From positions 62,001 to 126,000 of the forward strand of contig MSJH02000792.1 of NCBI GenBank assembly GCA_001931875.2: 64,000 bases of DNA, read 5' to 3'. The notes beneath the pieces were generated by a model that saw nothing but the letters and a program-made list of their open reading frames with translations, made no database searches and was not told the origin of the DNA. Below, piece after piece: positions 34,453 to 46,266 of the stretch. The translations under genes were made by a program, and so were the position numbers. Position 1 is the first letter of the stretch. The number at the start of each line of letters is the position of its first letter. The stretch is from Byssochlamys sp. IMV 00236 (lineage: Eukaryota; Ascomycota; Eurotiomycetes; Eurotiales; Thermoascaceae).

Positions 34453-34986
34453 GATATGAAATTAAGAAATGTTATGTTACTAATATGAGCTCTTTCTTTG
34501 GACCGTATATAGATTCACAAATTTAGCGTAGTTGTTCGGCTGGCTACCCTGCAGATCAGGTTGATCAACCAACATGTGGACTAAATAAGCAGCTTGTGTG
34601 ACCTTCCTGTGCAAGAAACACTATATACCATAGCAAGATGTACTCCATAAAAAACATCACGAAACACAAACAGCACGGTTTCCAAGACCATCGAGTCACA
34701 ATAGCTCATCCTCCAACGTGGGCTTCACGCCCCACGGAAGCTCCAAAATCTCACCAGCTGATCGAATAAGCTTTAGCGTAGCTAGATAGTTGAAGTTCCT
34801 CCGCTTTCCAGGTTTCAAATGAACCGCGGCTTCTTAAGTATGCGGGCCGAGCTGAGATCGTCAGCATGTCGGTAAGCAGACTTGCTCCGGTTGTCGATAA
34901 CTCATCGTGATCATAATAATAATTGCTTCTTGCTTCTCCTCTCAGCATCCAACAGGAAAAGACAGTAACGATACGAAACGAGTGCA
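34453..34986. other. Intergenic: GWT1 terminator and amidase promoter
   Basis: No gene or repeat is recognisable. Both neighbours are on the plus strand. Confidence 0.5.
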
Positions 34987-37115
34987 ATGACCATGGGAAA
35001 CGTTGACACGCCCCGATTTTATAATTATCCTATTCCTCGTGCGGGACCGGATGTTCCGTATGAGAATGAGACGCAGGTCATTCCTGTCTTTCGCGGGTTG
35101 CCGTTGGAACTTGGAGCTTTCGTGTAAGTTGCTGGGTTTTCTTTTCTTTTTCTCTGTTCCGATGAAGATCATGGGCTTCTACACACGTTTAAGGAACGTT
35201 CTTGATTGTGACAGCCTTTTGAGATCGCAAAGAAAACTAACGACTGGGGGGGAGAAATGGCACAGCATCTCCAATGTCGGCCTTGTTCAGAGCCACTTCT
35301 GGCGCAATGCGGGATTCGACGTCATCCACGATATCAAGCAGCTCGATAGCTATACTGCGCGATTCGATCCGACTGTGATCCCTATCACGGATGCGTCTGC
35401 CCCGAAACAGTCCCTCCCGGCCCCGACAGAGCGTAAAGGCAACGGTACCGCGTACTACACTTCCGCAGACTACCACGCGCGATATCTTTCCGGAGAGCTC
35501 ACGCCTACTGCTGTGGTTGAGGCCCTGCTGCCTCTGATCCGCCGTGATGTTTCGCCTCCGGGGAAGCATTCGGTTGCATTCCTGGAATCACACGTTGAAT
35601 CTGTTCGTGCTGCAGCAGAGGCATCCACGCAGCGATACAAGAACGGGAAGCCACTGGGTCCGCTGGACGGAGTGCCCGTGGCAGTCAAGGATGAGGTGCA
35701 TGTGAAGGGGTATGAGAGAACGCTGGGAAGCAAGATTGACATGAAGGGGAATATCGATGAGACCTCGTGGTGCGTGAAGAAGTGGGAGGAAGCTGGAGCT
35801 ATCATGATCGGGAAGACTACAATGCATGAGTTTGGACTAGGTGCGTCTTCCTTTTGTCTGAAGTCGCAGCTCAATTGTGGAATAATCGCCGTTGAACTGT
35901 GTCGTGTCATACCACTTCCCTATTTCGCAACATCTATCAAGGTTTCACCCACCACAGCTAACACGTCTCGCAGACACGACCAACAACAATCCAATCTACG
36001 GCACACCAAAGAATCCTCATCATTCACAATACTACTGCGGAGGCTCCTCCGGTGGCTCTGGCTATGTGGTCGCAGCAGGCCTCGTCCCAATTGCATTGGG
36101 CGCTGACGGCGGAGGCTCGATCCGTCTTCCCTCCAGCTTCTGTGGCATCTGGGGTCTCAAACCGAGTCATGGAAGAATCTCAGGAGCTCCCACAGTCGGT
36201 CTCGCTACAACCGTAGGAGTATATGGCCCCATGGCAGCTAGCATCGATGATCTAGCGCTATCCTACCGCATCATGGCGGCTCCTGCTCCAACGGCTGAGG
36301 ATCCCACTTCTGCCCTCTTCCCAGACCCTCTCTCTACCATTCCATCCACCAAGCAGAAGAAGGTCATAGGTATCTTCCGTCCCTGGATCGAGCGCTCAGA
36401 AGCTCCCGTCCGAGCCATATTCGACGCCGCTCTAGACTATTACCGCACCCAACAAGACTACACCGTCATCGACATCTCTATTCCCTACCTCCCCGAAGGC
36501 CAGCGCGCACACGTCGTAACCATCATGGCTGAGATCGCCTCTGGTATCACCCCCAGTCAGATCAAGAAACTGACAGCACCCAACAAAATCCTTGTCAGCA
36601 TGGGCGCCCACCAAATCAAAGCGCAGGACCTCATCGCCGCTCAACGTCTGCGCCAACTCCTCATGGCCCATCTCGCGCATCTCTTCGAGCAATACCCCGG
36701 CCTCATCATCTTCACGCCCACCACGCCCATGCCCGGCTGGAAGATCGAGCGAGGCGATGCCGACCTCTCCCACGGCGTCAGCGACGCCAAAGCCTCCGTC
36801 CGAAACATGGAATATGCCTTCCTTGCCAACTTCACCGGTTGTCCCGCCATTAACTGTCCGGCAGGCTACCTCCGCGATGACGACAAGGGTTCCGTCCCCG
36901 TTGGAATCATGGGAATGAGCGAATGGGGCAGTGAAGAGATACTGATCGATTTCGCTAGAGATGGACAGGGAATTCTAGATTTGGATCTTGGCGCAAAGAT
37001 ATCTTCTACGACTAAAGCACGAGAAGAAGAAGAAACCGGTCTGAGGAAACCAAGTGGGAACAGCACTACGTGGGTGGATGTCTTTTCTGAAGTGGAGAAA
37101 AACGTTAGTGTTTGA
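34987..37115 (+). CDS. Amidase (amidase-signature family)
   Basis: Three exons, 34987-35123, 35215-35840 and 35974-37115, give 634 residues. A second in-frame ATG at 34993 (ACCATGG) has the better initiation context and may be the real start. The catalytic Ser-cisSer-Lys triad can be read: Lys204 in GVPVAVKDEV, the cis-Ser pair in CGGSSGGSG (279-280) and nucleophile Ser303 in ADGGGSIRLPS. The region FTPTTPMPGWKIERGD and the end are typical of fungal FAAH-like or general amidases, longer than the bacterial forms by a roughly 120-residue N-terminal extension. It hydrolyses a carboxamide; substrate unknown. No signal peptide is seen, so it is probably cytosolic or peroxisomal. The first intron was placed by splice consensus and phase. 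Confidence 0.92.
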
Positions 37116-37409
37116 TTACTGTAGTATGATATTGGTATATATATATTGGTGTGGTCTTCTTTTGTTTTTTGGGGGGCATCACGCGCATAATGTCAGGATA
37201 TGATGTTCGTGTTTGGAACAGTAATGGATCCGCTCTTTATATATAATTACAGTGCAAGTTTTGTATTCCTTCCTTACAAGTAGATGTGTTCCTATAAGAG
37301 TCACTAATCTAGAAGCAGTCATAAACCAGGTTCTTCTTAGCTAAGTTTTAGCAATAAGCCTCTTTTCTCGTAGCTAATGTTCCATGATAGGCGAAGACGA
37401 CCATGTCGT

Positions 37410-39371
37410 TTACAGGAATCCGGGAAGACCGAGTATCGCGGGCGTCCCAGTCGCTACCCCATTCCCATCTCTGGGAGTGGTGCGATATTGCACCGACTGA
37501 ATGACGTCGCTCATCGACGTCGCCAGCCCAGCGTGGACATAGATTGTCTCAGTGATCGGACCGCCGGGAGGACCACATGCTCCAGACAGCTCTCCGTACA
37601 GCAGACCACATATCTGCCCCATGTTATCCAGAACGAACGAACCCGAGTCCCCCGAAATGCAGAACGATGTCTGGGCATGCATGGGCTCGCCGGTGGACTT
37701 GTCGAGAATGACATACTCCTCTGTCAGATTCGACGCCACGTTGACCTCGTTGCCCTGCTCATCATAGCGGAGCTGGTCTTCCTTAGGCCGATTACAATAA
37801 GCCAGTGTTCCGTTACATATACCGGCTGTGAGACCGGTCGTCCTGCCTACCTTGACGTAGTAGGCGCCCTTTTCAAGCTTCCCAAATGGCCCTAAAACCG
37901 ATCCTTCTGGAGCCACAGCCAGATGATGGCCGTACATGGATGGGAGCTTCTTCAGCGGGATGTGAGGCATTGTATTTGATCCGAATACTTCGGGGGAATC
38001 AGCCTCGACAAACGCCCAGTCAATGATCTTCTTCGAGACGATGGACTTCCCCGACGAAACCAACACCTTGCCTATGGGCAAGGGCATAGATTTGACCACC
38101 GCCAGCTTCTCTTTGGTCTCTGCCAATGCTTTCTCATTAATGCCAAGCCGAGTTTCCATATAGGGATGTATTCGTGCGCCGACGGCTACCCATTCTTCTT
38201 GCTCTGCTCGCAACTTCTGCACTTCCTTTTCAAGAGAGGCAACGTGCTCGTTGGCGTCCTGCAAGGTTGCTTCGATGTCTTTTTCTGCAAAGTAGAGTAC
38301 ATCGACTTGGGTTTGGTCGGGCCTCGAAATGGCGGACCCATGGCGATCAGCCAGAAGTTTCACGTCCTCATCCGCAGAACTGGGCGGCTGCACAACATGG
38401 TAATTGGTGAGAACTCCCTTGCGGACAAGTCCATTCTCTGTCAAAGTAACGAACCCCCCCATCGTGCCCCCTCCCCTTTCACCCCTAACTCCTATCGAAC
38501 ATCCCATTTCGATACGTGAGTCACACCTCATGCGTGACAAGAATATTACACCTGGGCTAGACTTTTGTGCCTCTTTTTGCTTCGGTTCCGGACTCGATAG
38601 AGACATGCCTCCCGGCAGGAACTCAATGGTGATCTCGGTTGTCACTTGCCGTCGCAGAGAGATCTCGAGAACCGCGAAATCACAATACACGCCAGGGTCT
38701 ACCATAATGACAACAGCTGGTACTGCCTTGTCCTCTGTCAGTCCAAAATTGAACAGACACATGACCCTCCAAGAGGAACCCAGGTTGGTATTAAGCTGTT
38801 CCACGAGCCCGAGTTTTGCTCTTTCGTAGGCTTCGACCGCCTTATGGTTAGGATCAATCGCAAATAGCGAGGGTTTAAAACACAGATCATAGTGGACAAT
38901 CTCCACGTGGACGTCGTAGATATCCCGAGTCAAAAGGAAGTCATAAATCGCATCCTTGGCAGGACCTAGGACCCGTGGGACCACCATCTGGAGACGGAAC
39001 AGGAGTCTCAACATGGTTACAGGCTCTTCCCCGCCTGGATAACCCGGTTTGGTGTCTTCGACAACCTCGAAGGCAGGCTGATCGTGGAATCCATGGTCTC
39101 GAAGGATTTCTAGGATGTCTGCGTGATACGCGAGAACCCGCGCTCGGACTGGTTCGGGGGCGTCTTTAGAAAGAAGAGGATATGGCAGAGGATTCGAGAC
39201 GCTCGTTGAGCGATATGGATCGCTGCGGTATAGGTAGTGCTCGATCGATATATGACCACTCGCGTCGTCCGATTCTCGAAGCTCCCGTCGACGCTTTCTT
39301 GGTGAATCTGGAGGGGTCGGCAGGGCACCCTCAGGGGACAGAGGCCGCAGTCGGGGGAAAGGCTCTGCCAT
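37410..39371 (-). CDS. Trypsin-fold serine protease-like protein with coiled-coil insertion
   Basis: One exon, 653 residues, ATG at 39371. The N-terminus has a basic, nuclear-localisation-like stretch (PPDSPRKRRRELRE). A helical region follows to about 280. The protease-like domain has His325 in GVLTNYHVV, a candidate Asp451 in KKIIDWAFVE and Ser576 in CISGDSGSFV, together with VKVGRTTGLTAG; this matches a chymotrypsin-type triad. Between His and Asp lies a predicted coiled coil (about 365-430, EKDIEATLQDANEHVASLEK onward), an unusual place for such an insertion. No signal peptide is present, so it is intracellular. Related fungal proteins exist but none I know is characterised. The upstream DNA is full of tandem repeats. 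It converges with the amidase gene with under 300 bp between stops. Confidence 0.85.
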   Translation of the reverse strand: MAEPFPRLRPLSPEGALPTPPDSPRKRRRELRESDDASGHISIEHYLYRSDPYRSTSVSNPLPYPLLSKDAPEPVRARVLAYHADILEILRDHGFHDQPAFEVVEDTKPGYPGGEEPVTMLRLLFRLQMVVPRVLGPAKDAIYDFLLTRDIYDVHVEIVHYDLCFKPSLFAIDPNHKAVEAYERAKLGLVEQLNTNLGSSWRVMCLFNFGLTEDKAVPAVVIMVDPGVYCDFAVLEISLRRQVTTEITIEFLPGGMSLSSPEPKQKEAQKSSPGVIFLSRMRCDSRIEMGCSIGVRGERGGGTMGGFVTLTENGLVRKGVLTNYHVVQPPSSADEDVKLLADRHGSAISRPDQTQVDVLYFAEKDIEATLQDANEHVASLEKEVQKLRAEQEEWVAVGARIHPYMETRLGINEKALAETKEKLAVVKSMPLPIGKVLVSSGKSIVSKKIIDWAFVEADSPEVFGSNTMPHIPLKKLPSMYGHHLAVAPEGSVLGPFGKLEKGAYYVKVGRTTGLTAGICNGTLAYCNRPKEDQLRYDEQGNEVNVASNLTEEYVILDKSTGEPMHAQTSFCISGDSGSFVLDNMGQICGLLYGELSGACGPPGGPITETIYVHAGLATSMSDVIQSVQYRTTPRDGNGVATGTPAILGLPGFL

Positions 39372-39659
39372 GATGACTGGTCGATGGTTGATGCTGTATG
39401 GAGGCGTTGTGTTGAGCTGGGAAGTGCAGAAAGCGAGTCATGCGAGGTATTCAAGTAGACTGGAGTCAAGGAGTATGGAAGTAGCGAGATTGTGCAGGCA
39501 GCAGCCACAGTCGCTGGTCCTGGTCGGGTTTAGTTTTTGCAGGCAAACACACCTCTGAGAGCAGTCACACCTTCCTATATGTAAACAAGCTGATGTCACG
39601 GGTTTCTACTGGGCTTCCGGAAGAAAGAAGAAGCCGAATGAAGTTCAGTAGTAAAATGC

Positions 39660-39836
39660 AGACTCAGAATCTGAGGTTATCACTCAGGTTGGGAACAATT
39701 CGAGGCGGGAGAGAGAACAACGCAGTCCTCATGAGAGACGCCGTGGACGTCCCCGGAGGGCGAGTTTTTGACAGGTATGAAGGATCAGACTCACAATCTG
39801 AGGTTATCACTCACGTTAGTAACAATTCGAGATGGG
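39660..39836. repeat. 50-bp direct repeat (39660-39710 and 39786-39836)
   Basis: Both copies contain AATCTGAGGTTATCACTCA and then AACAATTCGAG. They lie 0.3-0.5 kb upstream of the trypsin-fold protein start. Between them, 39733-39760 carries a relative of the 29355 repeat (GACGCCGTGGA...CCCCGGAGGG). Confidence 0.8.
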
Positions 39837-39844
39837 AATGACAC

Positions 39845-39984
39845 GAGATGACGAGAATACGAGAAGATGATGGCACACGATGGGGATGAATGAGATGAAG
39901 AGGATACAAGAAGATGATGATACACGATGGGGATGAAATGAGATGATGAGGATACAAGATGATGATGATACGATGGGGATGAAA
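39845..39984. repeat. Minisatellite, three units of about 47 bp (GAGATGA...CGATGGGGATGAA)
   Basis: Units start at 39845, 39892 and 39940 and are purine-rich on the plus strand. They lie in the upstream region of the trypsin-fold gene. Confidence 0.85.
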
Positions 39985-40550
39985 AGAAGTAACCACTGTT
40001 CTCGGTTGAGCGTATATACGTATAGTTATGCATACACACATACACAGAGAGAGCCCCCTCATAAGTAAGGCAGGAGCGATATCTCGATAGTCCTCCCAAG
40101 AACCAATGGCAGGTGTGGGGGTGAATGACTGAAAAGAATGGAGAAAACACCCAAGGGACAAGTTAGCATTGCTACTTATATGTAGAAAAGCCAACCGAAA
40201 GTTGAATAAATATATAAAGTATATTATCTATTACTACGAACGATACACATAACATACTCCACAACACCGGACCAAGTCTAGATAATCGTACGGTTGACCT
40301 TTATGCTCCCATGCCCGATGCCGTTCTGCTGTAATAAATATGCCCACGCATCCCAATGCCACGCCGGGCAAAGATAAAAAAAGAATCTCACAGAAGACCA
40401 CCAGTCCGTTCCTGTGTCCGTATCAATACCGAAAGTTATCATTAACAAGCAATTCCGAATAGAAAAATGATATCCGTAATGTAGCCTTTTACTTTCAGAA
40501 GCCAGAACCTCTAACAATGAGCCTCCTGAAAAAAAAAAAAAACCGGCGCT

Positions 40551-42469
40551 TTAAATCCAAATACCCTCTCCACGTCGAGGGACAAAGAACTCACAGCCGA
40601 GATGGGCGGCTGCACCATGAGCCCGCAGTTCCTGTAAGATCCTATCTTCCGGCGGGGGTCCGTCGGATAACGTATCTTTGATGTGAATGATGTAGACCGA
40701 CAGGCCCGTCAGAGGTGGACGCTCGGAATCAGCCCAGTGGACTTCGTCCTGCATAGTTGAGTCGCCCGCATAGGAGCCATCGTCGCCGACGTCAACTGGG
40801 TCGGGGAGGCTGGGCGTTTGGTCGTCATGAACAAGTTCTGGGGGCTCGTCGCTATAGTCTCCCGAATTGACACGCGAGCGCGTGCCGCTCCTACCGGACC
40901 TCTGGCCGGGAGTGGTGCCTTGCCGACGATATTTGCTGGGTACATAGGCCTGCGGTCGTGTGGACTTGGGACTGACTCCAGATGTGGGTTCTCTGGAGGA
41001 TATCCTCTCGTCTTCATGTTTCCGCTTCAGACCCTGTCCTGGGTTCTGTATATCCACAACCTTTGCTGCTAATACTTTCAGCTCCGCGATTAAATGACGG
41101 GGACACAAATGTCCATAGAGGGAGCCGTCGTCGACGTCATCGTTGTAGGAACATTCAATGAAGATAGCTCGTAAGGTGCCAGAAGCGACCTTCGGAGCTG
41201 CCACCTCCCAAACACGTCTATTGCGAGGATCCAGTGAGACCGAGTCCGGCTCAGTGTCCCCAAATACGATAATCTCTCTTCCTGTGTTATGGTCACGGAT
41301 GAAGAAAGCAGAACTCTCCACGGATGCGTAGCTCGCGTCTTTCCCTGCCCCAAGGGCTGGGGACCGCATCGGCGAATAGATCCTGGAAAACTATGAGTCT
41401 CATGTTCGAGGGGGTACCTTGCATGAAGGGACGACATACCCTGCATCCGTGTGATCCGCGGATATCGCCCTGGAGGATAGCATCAAGGGGTCACCGGTAA
41501 AGACAGAACTGCCTACGCGGTGGTGTCTGCCAGTCTCTGGGTGATATTTCTGCCTGCACTTGCCATGACTGATGCTCAGACATCTCGCCAGTAAGCCTTC
41601 ACACGCTCGAACGTAGCCCCTCGCCTCTCCACGGCCAAATCGGGGGTTCCCTCCCTCCACCAAACGCTGATACGTGATCAGACCGGCACCGCCATCCTCG
41701 TCCGACAGATTGGGCCAGATAACATCATTGAACATGTGATTCTTGATGGCAGAAATCACAGAAGGTAAGGCCGCGACGGTTTTTGGTCCACTTCCAGCTT
41801 CCACCAAAGGAGTATTGATAGCCAAACCAGCCAGGTGATCCAGATGAGGATGCGTGATCAAGACGGCACCGATGATCTCCCGGAAGATATAAGCAGCGTT
41901 GGCTTGGGCCGTCACGTGGGGCAATTCGAGCCCCGTAAATGGCCCTCCTTTCATGATTGCCTTTCCATCTTCGGATTCCGCGGTGTGCTGTTCGAGGGTC
42001 CGGATAATCCCGCTCAGCAGTGTCCCTGCGTCGACAGCGACTACTGAGCCCATGGACCACCGGGAGGACGTGGATCGAACCAGTAGACCGGTGACAACAT
42101 CTTCGCGGGGTCCTCCTGAGGGACCCTATTTTTATGCCAAAACGATCGTTAGCCTGCGCATGTTTCAACTGTCAGGCCCCGAGACCGCTAGCTCAAGCCA
42201 ACCCCAGAGTGGAGCCCGGAAAGATACCGATCAACCAAGGAATCTTTCGAAAGAATAGTATATAGAGCATATCCATGGCCGTAGCCATTCAACCTCGAAG
42301 AGTTGGGGTGTCATGCAGGGCTGCAAGAGATGACGCGGATACCTCAACTATGGCGTATGGGCGAACTCATTCCCCCGGCCACGGATGATATGCAAGAAAG
42401 CACGAAAGGAGATATGACGGTCTGCAGACTTACCAGAACAATTACTTGAAAGGCAGCTTTATCAGCCAT
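40551..42469 (-). CDS. PDE1: Class II (low-affinity) 3',5'-cAMP phosphodiesterase
   Basis: Three exons, 42469-42434, 42125-41440 and 41382-40551, give 517 residues. The 36-nt first exon encodes MADKAAFQVIVL and is joined to GPSGGPREDVVTGLLVRS; an upstream in-frame ATG at 42523 would add 18 residues. The metal site HPHLDH (104-109, metallo-beta-lactamase-like) and SSAFFIRDHNTGREIIVFGDTEPDS identify the PDEase_II family (Pfam PF02112). It hydrolyses cAMP to AMP and so opposes protein kinase A signalling. A long, low-complexity, Ser/Arg-rich insertion (about residues 360-450) separates HLIAELKVLA from the C-terminal SVYIIHIKDTL, which is common in filamentous fungi. The 308-bp first intron is long for this window, so an extra exon is possible but not needed for frame. 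Confidence 0.9.
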
Positions 42470-42523
42470 GTCCAGACTGTCTGGGAGCGGTTGTTTCTCC
42501 CTGCTGGCATCATCACTGAGCAT

Positions 42524-43916
42524 TATCAATCATGGGGACTGGAGGTTATCTTCGTATCGGGGGACAGTCGCTTGACTCCAGCAACAAAATATTCAACCCA
42601 AAACCTTGGTTCTCGAAGAACCAACAGAGATATTGGATTGCAACACTGGTCCAATTCTCACGCCTTAGAGAATCGCACAAGTTTCCGTTATTTGACCGTC
42701 CACGATCTGAACCGTGTCTGGGGAAAATGGGGGGAACAGACGACAGCCCTATGGAGACTGGACCCGTTCTGCCATGGGGTTCCGCCTTCGCTTAAGTAGT
42801 CTAAGTATTTACTTTGGACGGCTTTCTTGCGCTTGGATTTCTCGCAGCCATAGGAACGAACCGTACTCTAGAGCAGATCCAGGGGCCATTAGCACGACTT
42901 GAGGAGGACACAGAGTAGAGTACTCTATCTAGTATTGCCCTGTTTGAGGGACTGACGGCTAGCTCATGCTAGAAGAGGGACTCTGTGGTAGAGGAGATTG
43001 ACTCTCTGCTTGTCTTTGGAGAATTATGGTGGACGGGGCCATGACGTACTTATCCGTTGTATCAAAACAGAATAGAAAAAAAAGAAAGCTACGGGGAATC
43101 TACCACTATAGGGACCCAAGCAACTGTTGCCAGCCTGCTAGCGGAGAAATGACGACTGATGAGAATTCTCCTCGATCTATCTACCCCATTCTACCGTCAT
43201 TATTTAGAGCCAGTGGCCCACCTGCCAGTTGAACTTGGTGCCTTAGCGTAGCGCCTGGACCGCCAGGGCTCTACCGGACCCAGAATAATCAGGTGGACCA
43301 GCGGGTCTTATCTGTTTCTGATCCGATACGGATTCAGTAATTTAGCTAAAGATCCATATCACATTCAAGAATGTGAGAGAACTTTTGACTCTTACCTTCG
43401 ACCATACATCACAGAATATACAGATTAAGTAAGAAGGCAGATGGGGATATCCGAAAAAAGCACATCTGTATTCAAAGTCATGTGGCGAAATTTCTGTACA
43501 GAAATCAACCCATACTGTACATGTACGAAGCGCACTGCAAAGGAGCTGTCTCGCCCCATATACACGTGTATAAACAACAACCGCAGAATACATGGCCCAA
43601 GAGTATGAACACATTGCACCCGAGCCTGCAAATCGCCGGCTCGCATTTTCGCTCAACATCCTTCCAAGACCATGGGCAATGGCCGATGACCCGTGATTCG
43701 CCTCCTCACACCCATTGCCAGTTCCCATCCCATATAAAAAATCATCCCAAATAAAAAAAACTATACCAGCCATCCAACGCCAGACATGACCGCTAAATCG
43801 AGGAAACAGCACGGGAGAAACACCAGTTCAACTGACAGACACGAGGACGGTATATTTTGAAAGATCGCGGTAGACAAAGAAAAGATAACAACAACAAATG
43901 CCGCTGGTGCTGGGGA
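42524..43916. other. 1.4 kb intergenic region
   Basis: Upstream of the phosphodiesterase and downstream of the SPRY protein gene. Nothing was recognised; frames here are under 160 codons and featureless. Confidence 0.5.
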
Positions 43917-45615
43917 TCACCGTTCGGAACTGTCATCGCGCACATCAGACGGGCCGCGGTCCAGATTACCAACGGCAGCATCGTAGATAGGCGGCTGATC
44001 CGGGGGATGGAAGCGCCTCTCATCAGAGCCGTGGGTCGGCGGCGGACTGCCGGGGGGACTGGAATATTCGGGCGGCGGAACGGCCTGCTCACCGGACAGC
44101 AATGGAGGAGGGTCCTCATCGCCATCCATTGTCCGACTGGAACCTTCACCGCCGTCATCATGTGATGGGACATGAGAGAGTTGAGCCAAGGAGATGTCGG
44201 TAGGGGAGCGTAGAGGACCAGGACTGGGAGGGGCGACCCGGACTGCAGCACTGGGTCGCGCATAGCCAGCATCTAGGTAGCCTCGTTGGGCATTGGGAGC
44301 AGTGCTCTCTCGGCCGGACTCCAGAAGAATACTGCCTTGCTCGCTTCCATACGGGGGCGGAGGCGCAAGACTGCCGGTCATAGGAGCCAACCCCCATTTT
44401 TTCACATTGGCCTCAATGAACACGAATCCCATCTGCCCGAAATTGACATGGACCATGCATGGCCCATTGGCACCGACCGTCGGGAAGAAGTTTTGCGACT
44501 TCAGACCGTGCACGACATCGTCAAGCTTCTTGCCATTTCGCGTGAAGAAGATCGTTCCAGACCTAGGACGATATCCGATACCTATCACATCACCCTGTTG
44601 GAATTCGGGACCGTAAGGAGTGGGGTTAAAGGGCTGGTTATGTCTCCGGTGGCCAGTGGACTGGTACGCAACGGACGTCTTGTGGAATCCTGCACAAAAA
44701 GCATCAGTATTGAACGCACTGTAGATTACATCTCTCCGCTTGCCACTTACCTGGGAGCCTAAACAACGGGTAGGGCTTGGTAGTCATTCCAATGCTTATC
44801 AGAGTCGACTCGGGCTTATCGTAGATCTTGGCTTCCCAGTAATATACATCGTTCTGTTTCGGTATCGGTAGGTTGCTCTGGACACTGGCTACTGAATCGA
44901 AAAATTCGATCTCTGTACGGGCCTCAACGAAGCAGTTGGCGATTTCGAGTTCCGGCTCGAATTCCCATGCGGAGACACCTTTTTCCTGGATGGCGAGGAA
45001 TTGCGACAGAGAAATGTCGGTCTGCATCGTCTCAGGCGGGTATGCCAGGACGAAGGCTATCATTCAGTCAGTTGTTTTCCTTTTCCATCATGCAATTCCA
45101 TCGAGCCAATCCTCATCAAAGTGCGTCCACGAACCTTTAGCTCTGAAATATTCCGACCGTGAGATGTCGTCCATGACCTCGAGGGCCTCCGCCTCTTCCC
45201 GTGCAAATGCCTGCTCATCATCGTATTCACCAGGCCGACCGATGCGATCCAAAATAATGCGTCCCCGACTGGTATATTTGAAGAAAAAGAAGATCGCAAG
45301 GATGATGACTGCGACTCCCGCGGATCCAAACGCAGAGAGGATCCCGATCAAGATCCCCTTCCCGGTCGACCCGGCATTGTCACCGATACTGTTCACATGT
45401 ACGGGATACTTTACCGGCACATGAGCCGATAAACCCGCCTGCTGGAGACGGTGAAGACGGTGAACATTGCGATCGGGATCGGATGCAAGCGTTGGGGCTG
45501 GGCGTGGGAGCGTGGTGAAGCCGTTCTGTGTCTGTGTCATTGCCGGGTTGGCCATGACGAGGGTTGAAGGAGCCTCGTCGAGAGCACCGAGGCCCGATGC
45601 CTCAGATCCCCGCAT
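43917..45615 (-). CDS. SSH4: SSH4/EAR1-like endosomal SPRY protein, Rsp5-type ubiquitin-ligase adaptor
   Basis: Three exons, 45615-45135, 45056-44751 and 44689-43917, give 519 residues. There is one membrane segment (about 88-112, ILIGILSAFGSAGVAVIILA), a conserved juxtamembrane block (GRPGEYDDEQAFAREEAEAL) and a SPRY domain (about 190-330, with NDVYYWEAKIYDKPESTLIS, GFHKTSVAYQSTGHRRHNQP and FFPTVGANGPCMVHVNFGQM). The proline-rich tail contains WW-binding PY motifs PPPY and PPEY plus a PPIY. This is the layout of fungal Ssh4, which recruits the Nedd4-type ligase Rsp5 to sort membrane cargo into the multivesicular body. The protein matches Aspergillus ssh4 as I recall it nearly throughout. A (GGAT)n run lies in its leader, and it shares a 650-bp divergent upstream region with the aminopeptidase gene. 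Confidence 0.94.
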
Positions 45616-46266
45616 CGTTCATGAAGCAGTTCGAATTATGCGCAGCAGGTGGACAGAGGGGGAAGCAGACAACAGATCTGTTCGTTACGCAAAGAAAGAA
45701 ACAGCACGCAGCGATGGACGACGGATGGATGGATGGATGGATGTAAAGAAGATGGGGGCAGGAATCGCAGATGAGAGCCCGTCCGGGAAGGCTTGGAGTT
45801 GGGAGGCGAAGACGAAACCCCGGCGGTGGGGTGTGTCTCTTGTTCGCTGGCGGCTGGCTAGACTGTAAGCGTCTCTCTGGTTTCGCATCCGGACGGAGGC
45901 GTTACTCTTTAGTGAGTTAACTACTATCTAGAGCAGCACAGCTCCCCTCTCGTTTACTTTTGCTAATTCCATACGCAAGGCAGATACATAAATAAATATG
46001 AGCCTCCTCAAGGGATGCGATAGATAGATAGTGGTTCTTCTTCTTCAAAATCCCCCGAGTCTCAGCCCCGCCAGGCTGCGACGGGCCATGTTAGATCGAG
46101 TCAAGCAGACTGGCAAAAAGTAGTCGTGACACTATACCCAATTCCACCGCCAGCACGCGGTTAGTTAACTTATCTAACTAACTATCTAACTATCTTGTTC
46201 TCCCCTGGCCGACCTCGTGGCTCCTTGCGTCATGAGCCCCTTGGTCCTTAACCCTCCGCAACCAAC
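45616..46266. promoter_or_regulatory. Divergent promoter region between SSH4-like and aminopeptidase genes
   Basis: The two genes start 651 bp apart on opposite strands. The region contains the (GGAT)n microsatellite (about 45724-45743) and TAACTA-type repeats (46163-46194). No binding site was assigned with confidence. Confidence 0.55.
45724..45743. repeat. (GGAT)n tetranucleotide repeat
   Basis: About five units on the plus strand, 110 bp upstream of the SSH4-like start codon and likely within its leader. Confidence 0.85.

Larger units (their letters stand above)
39372..40550. other. Intergenic: repeat-rich upstream region of the trypsin-fold gene, 3' flank of the phosphodiesterase
   Basis: Apart from the two repeats listed separately it has an A13 run near 40530-40542, next to the phosphodiesterase stop codon. 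Minus-strand frames between 39791 and 40194 are products of the repeats. Confidence 0.5.
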
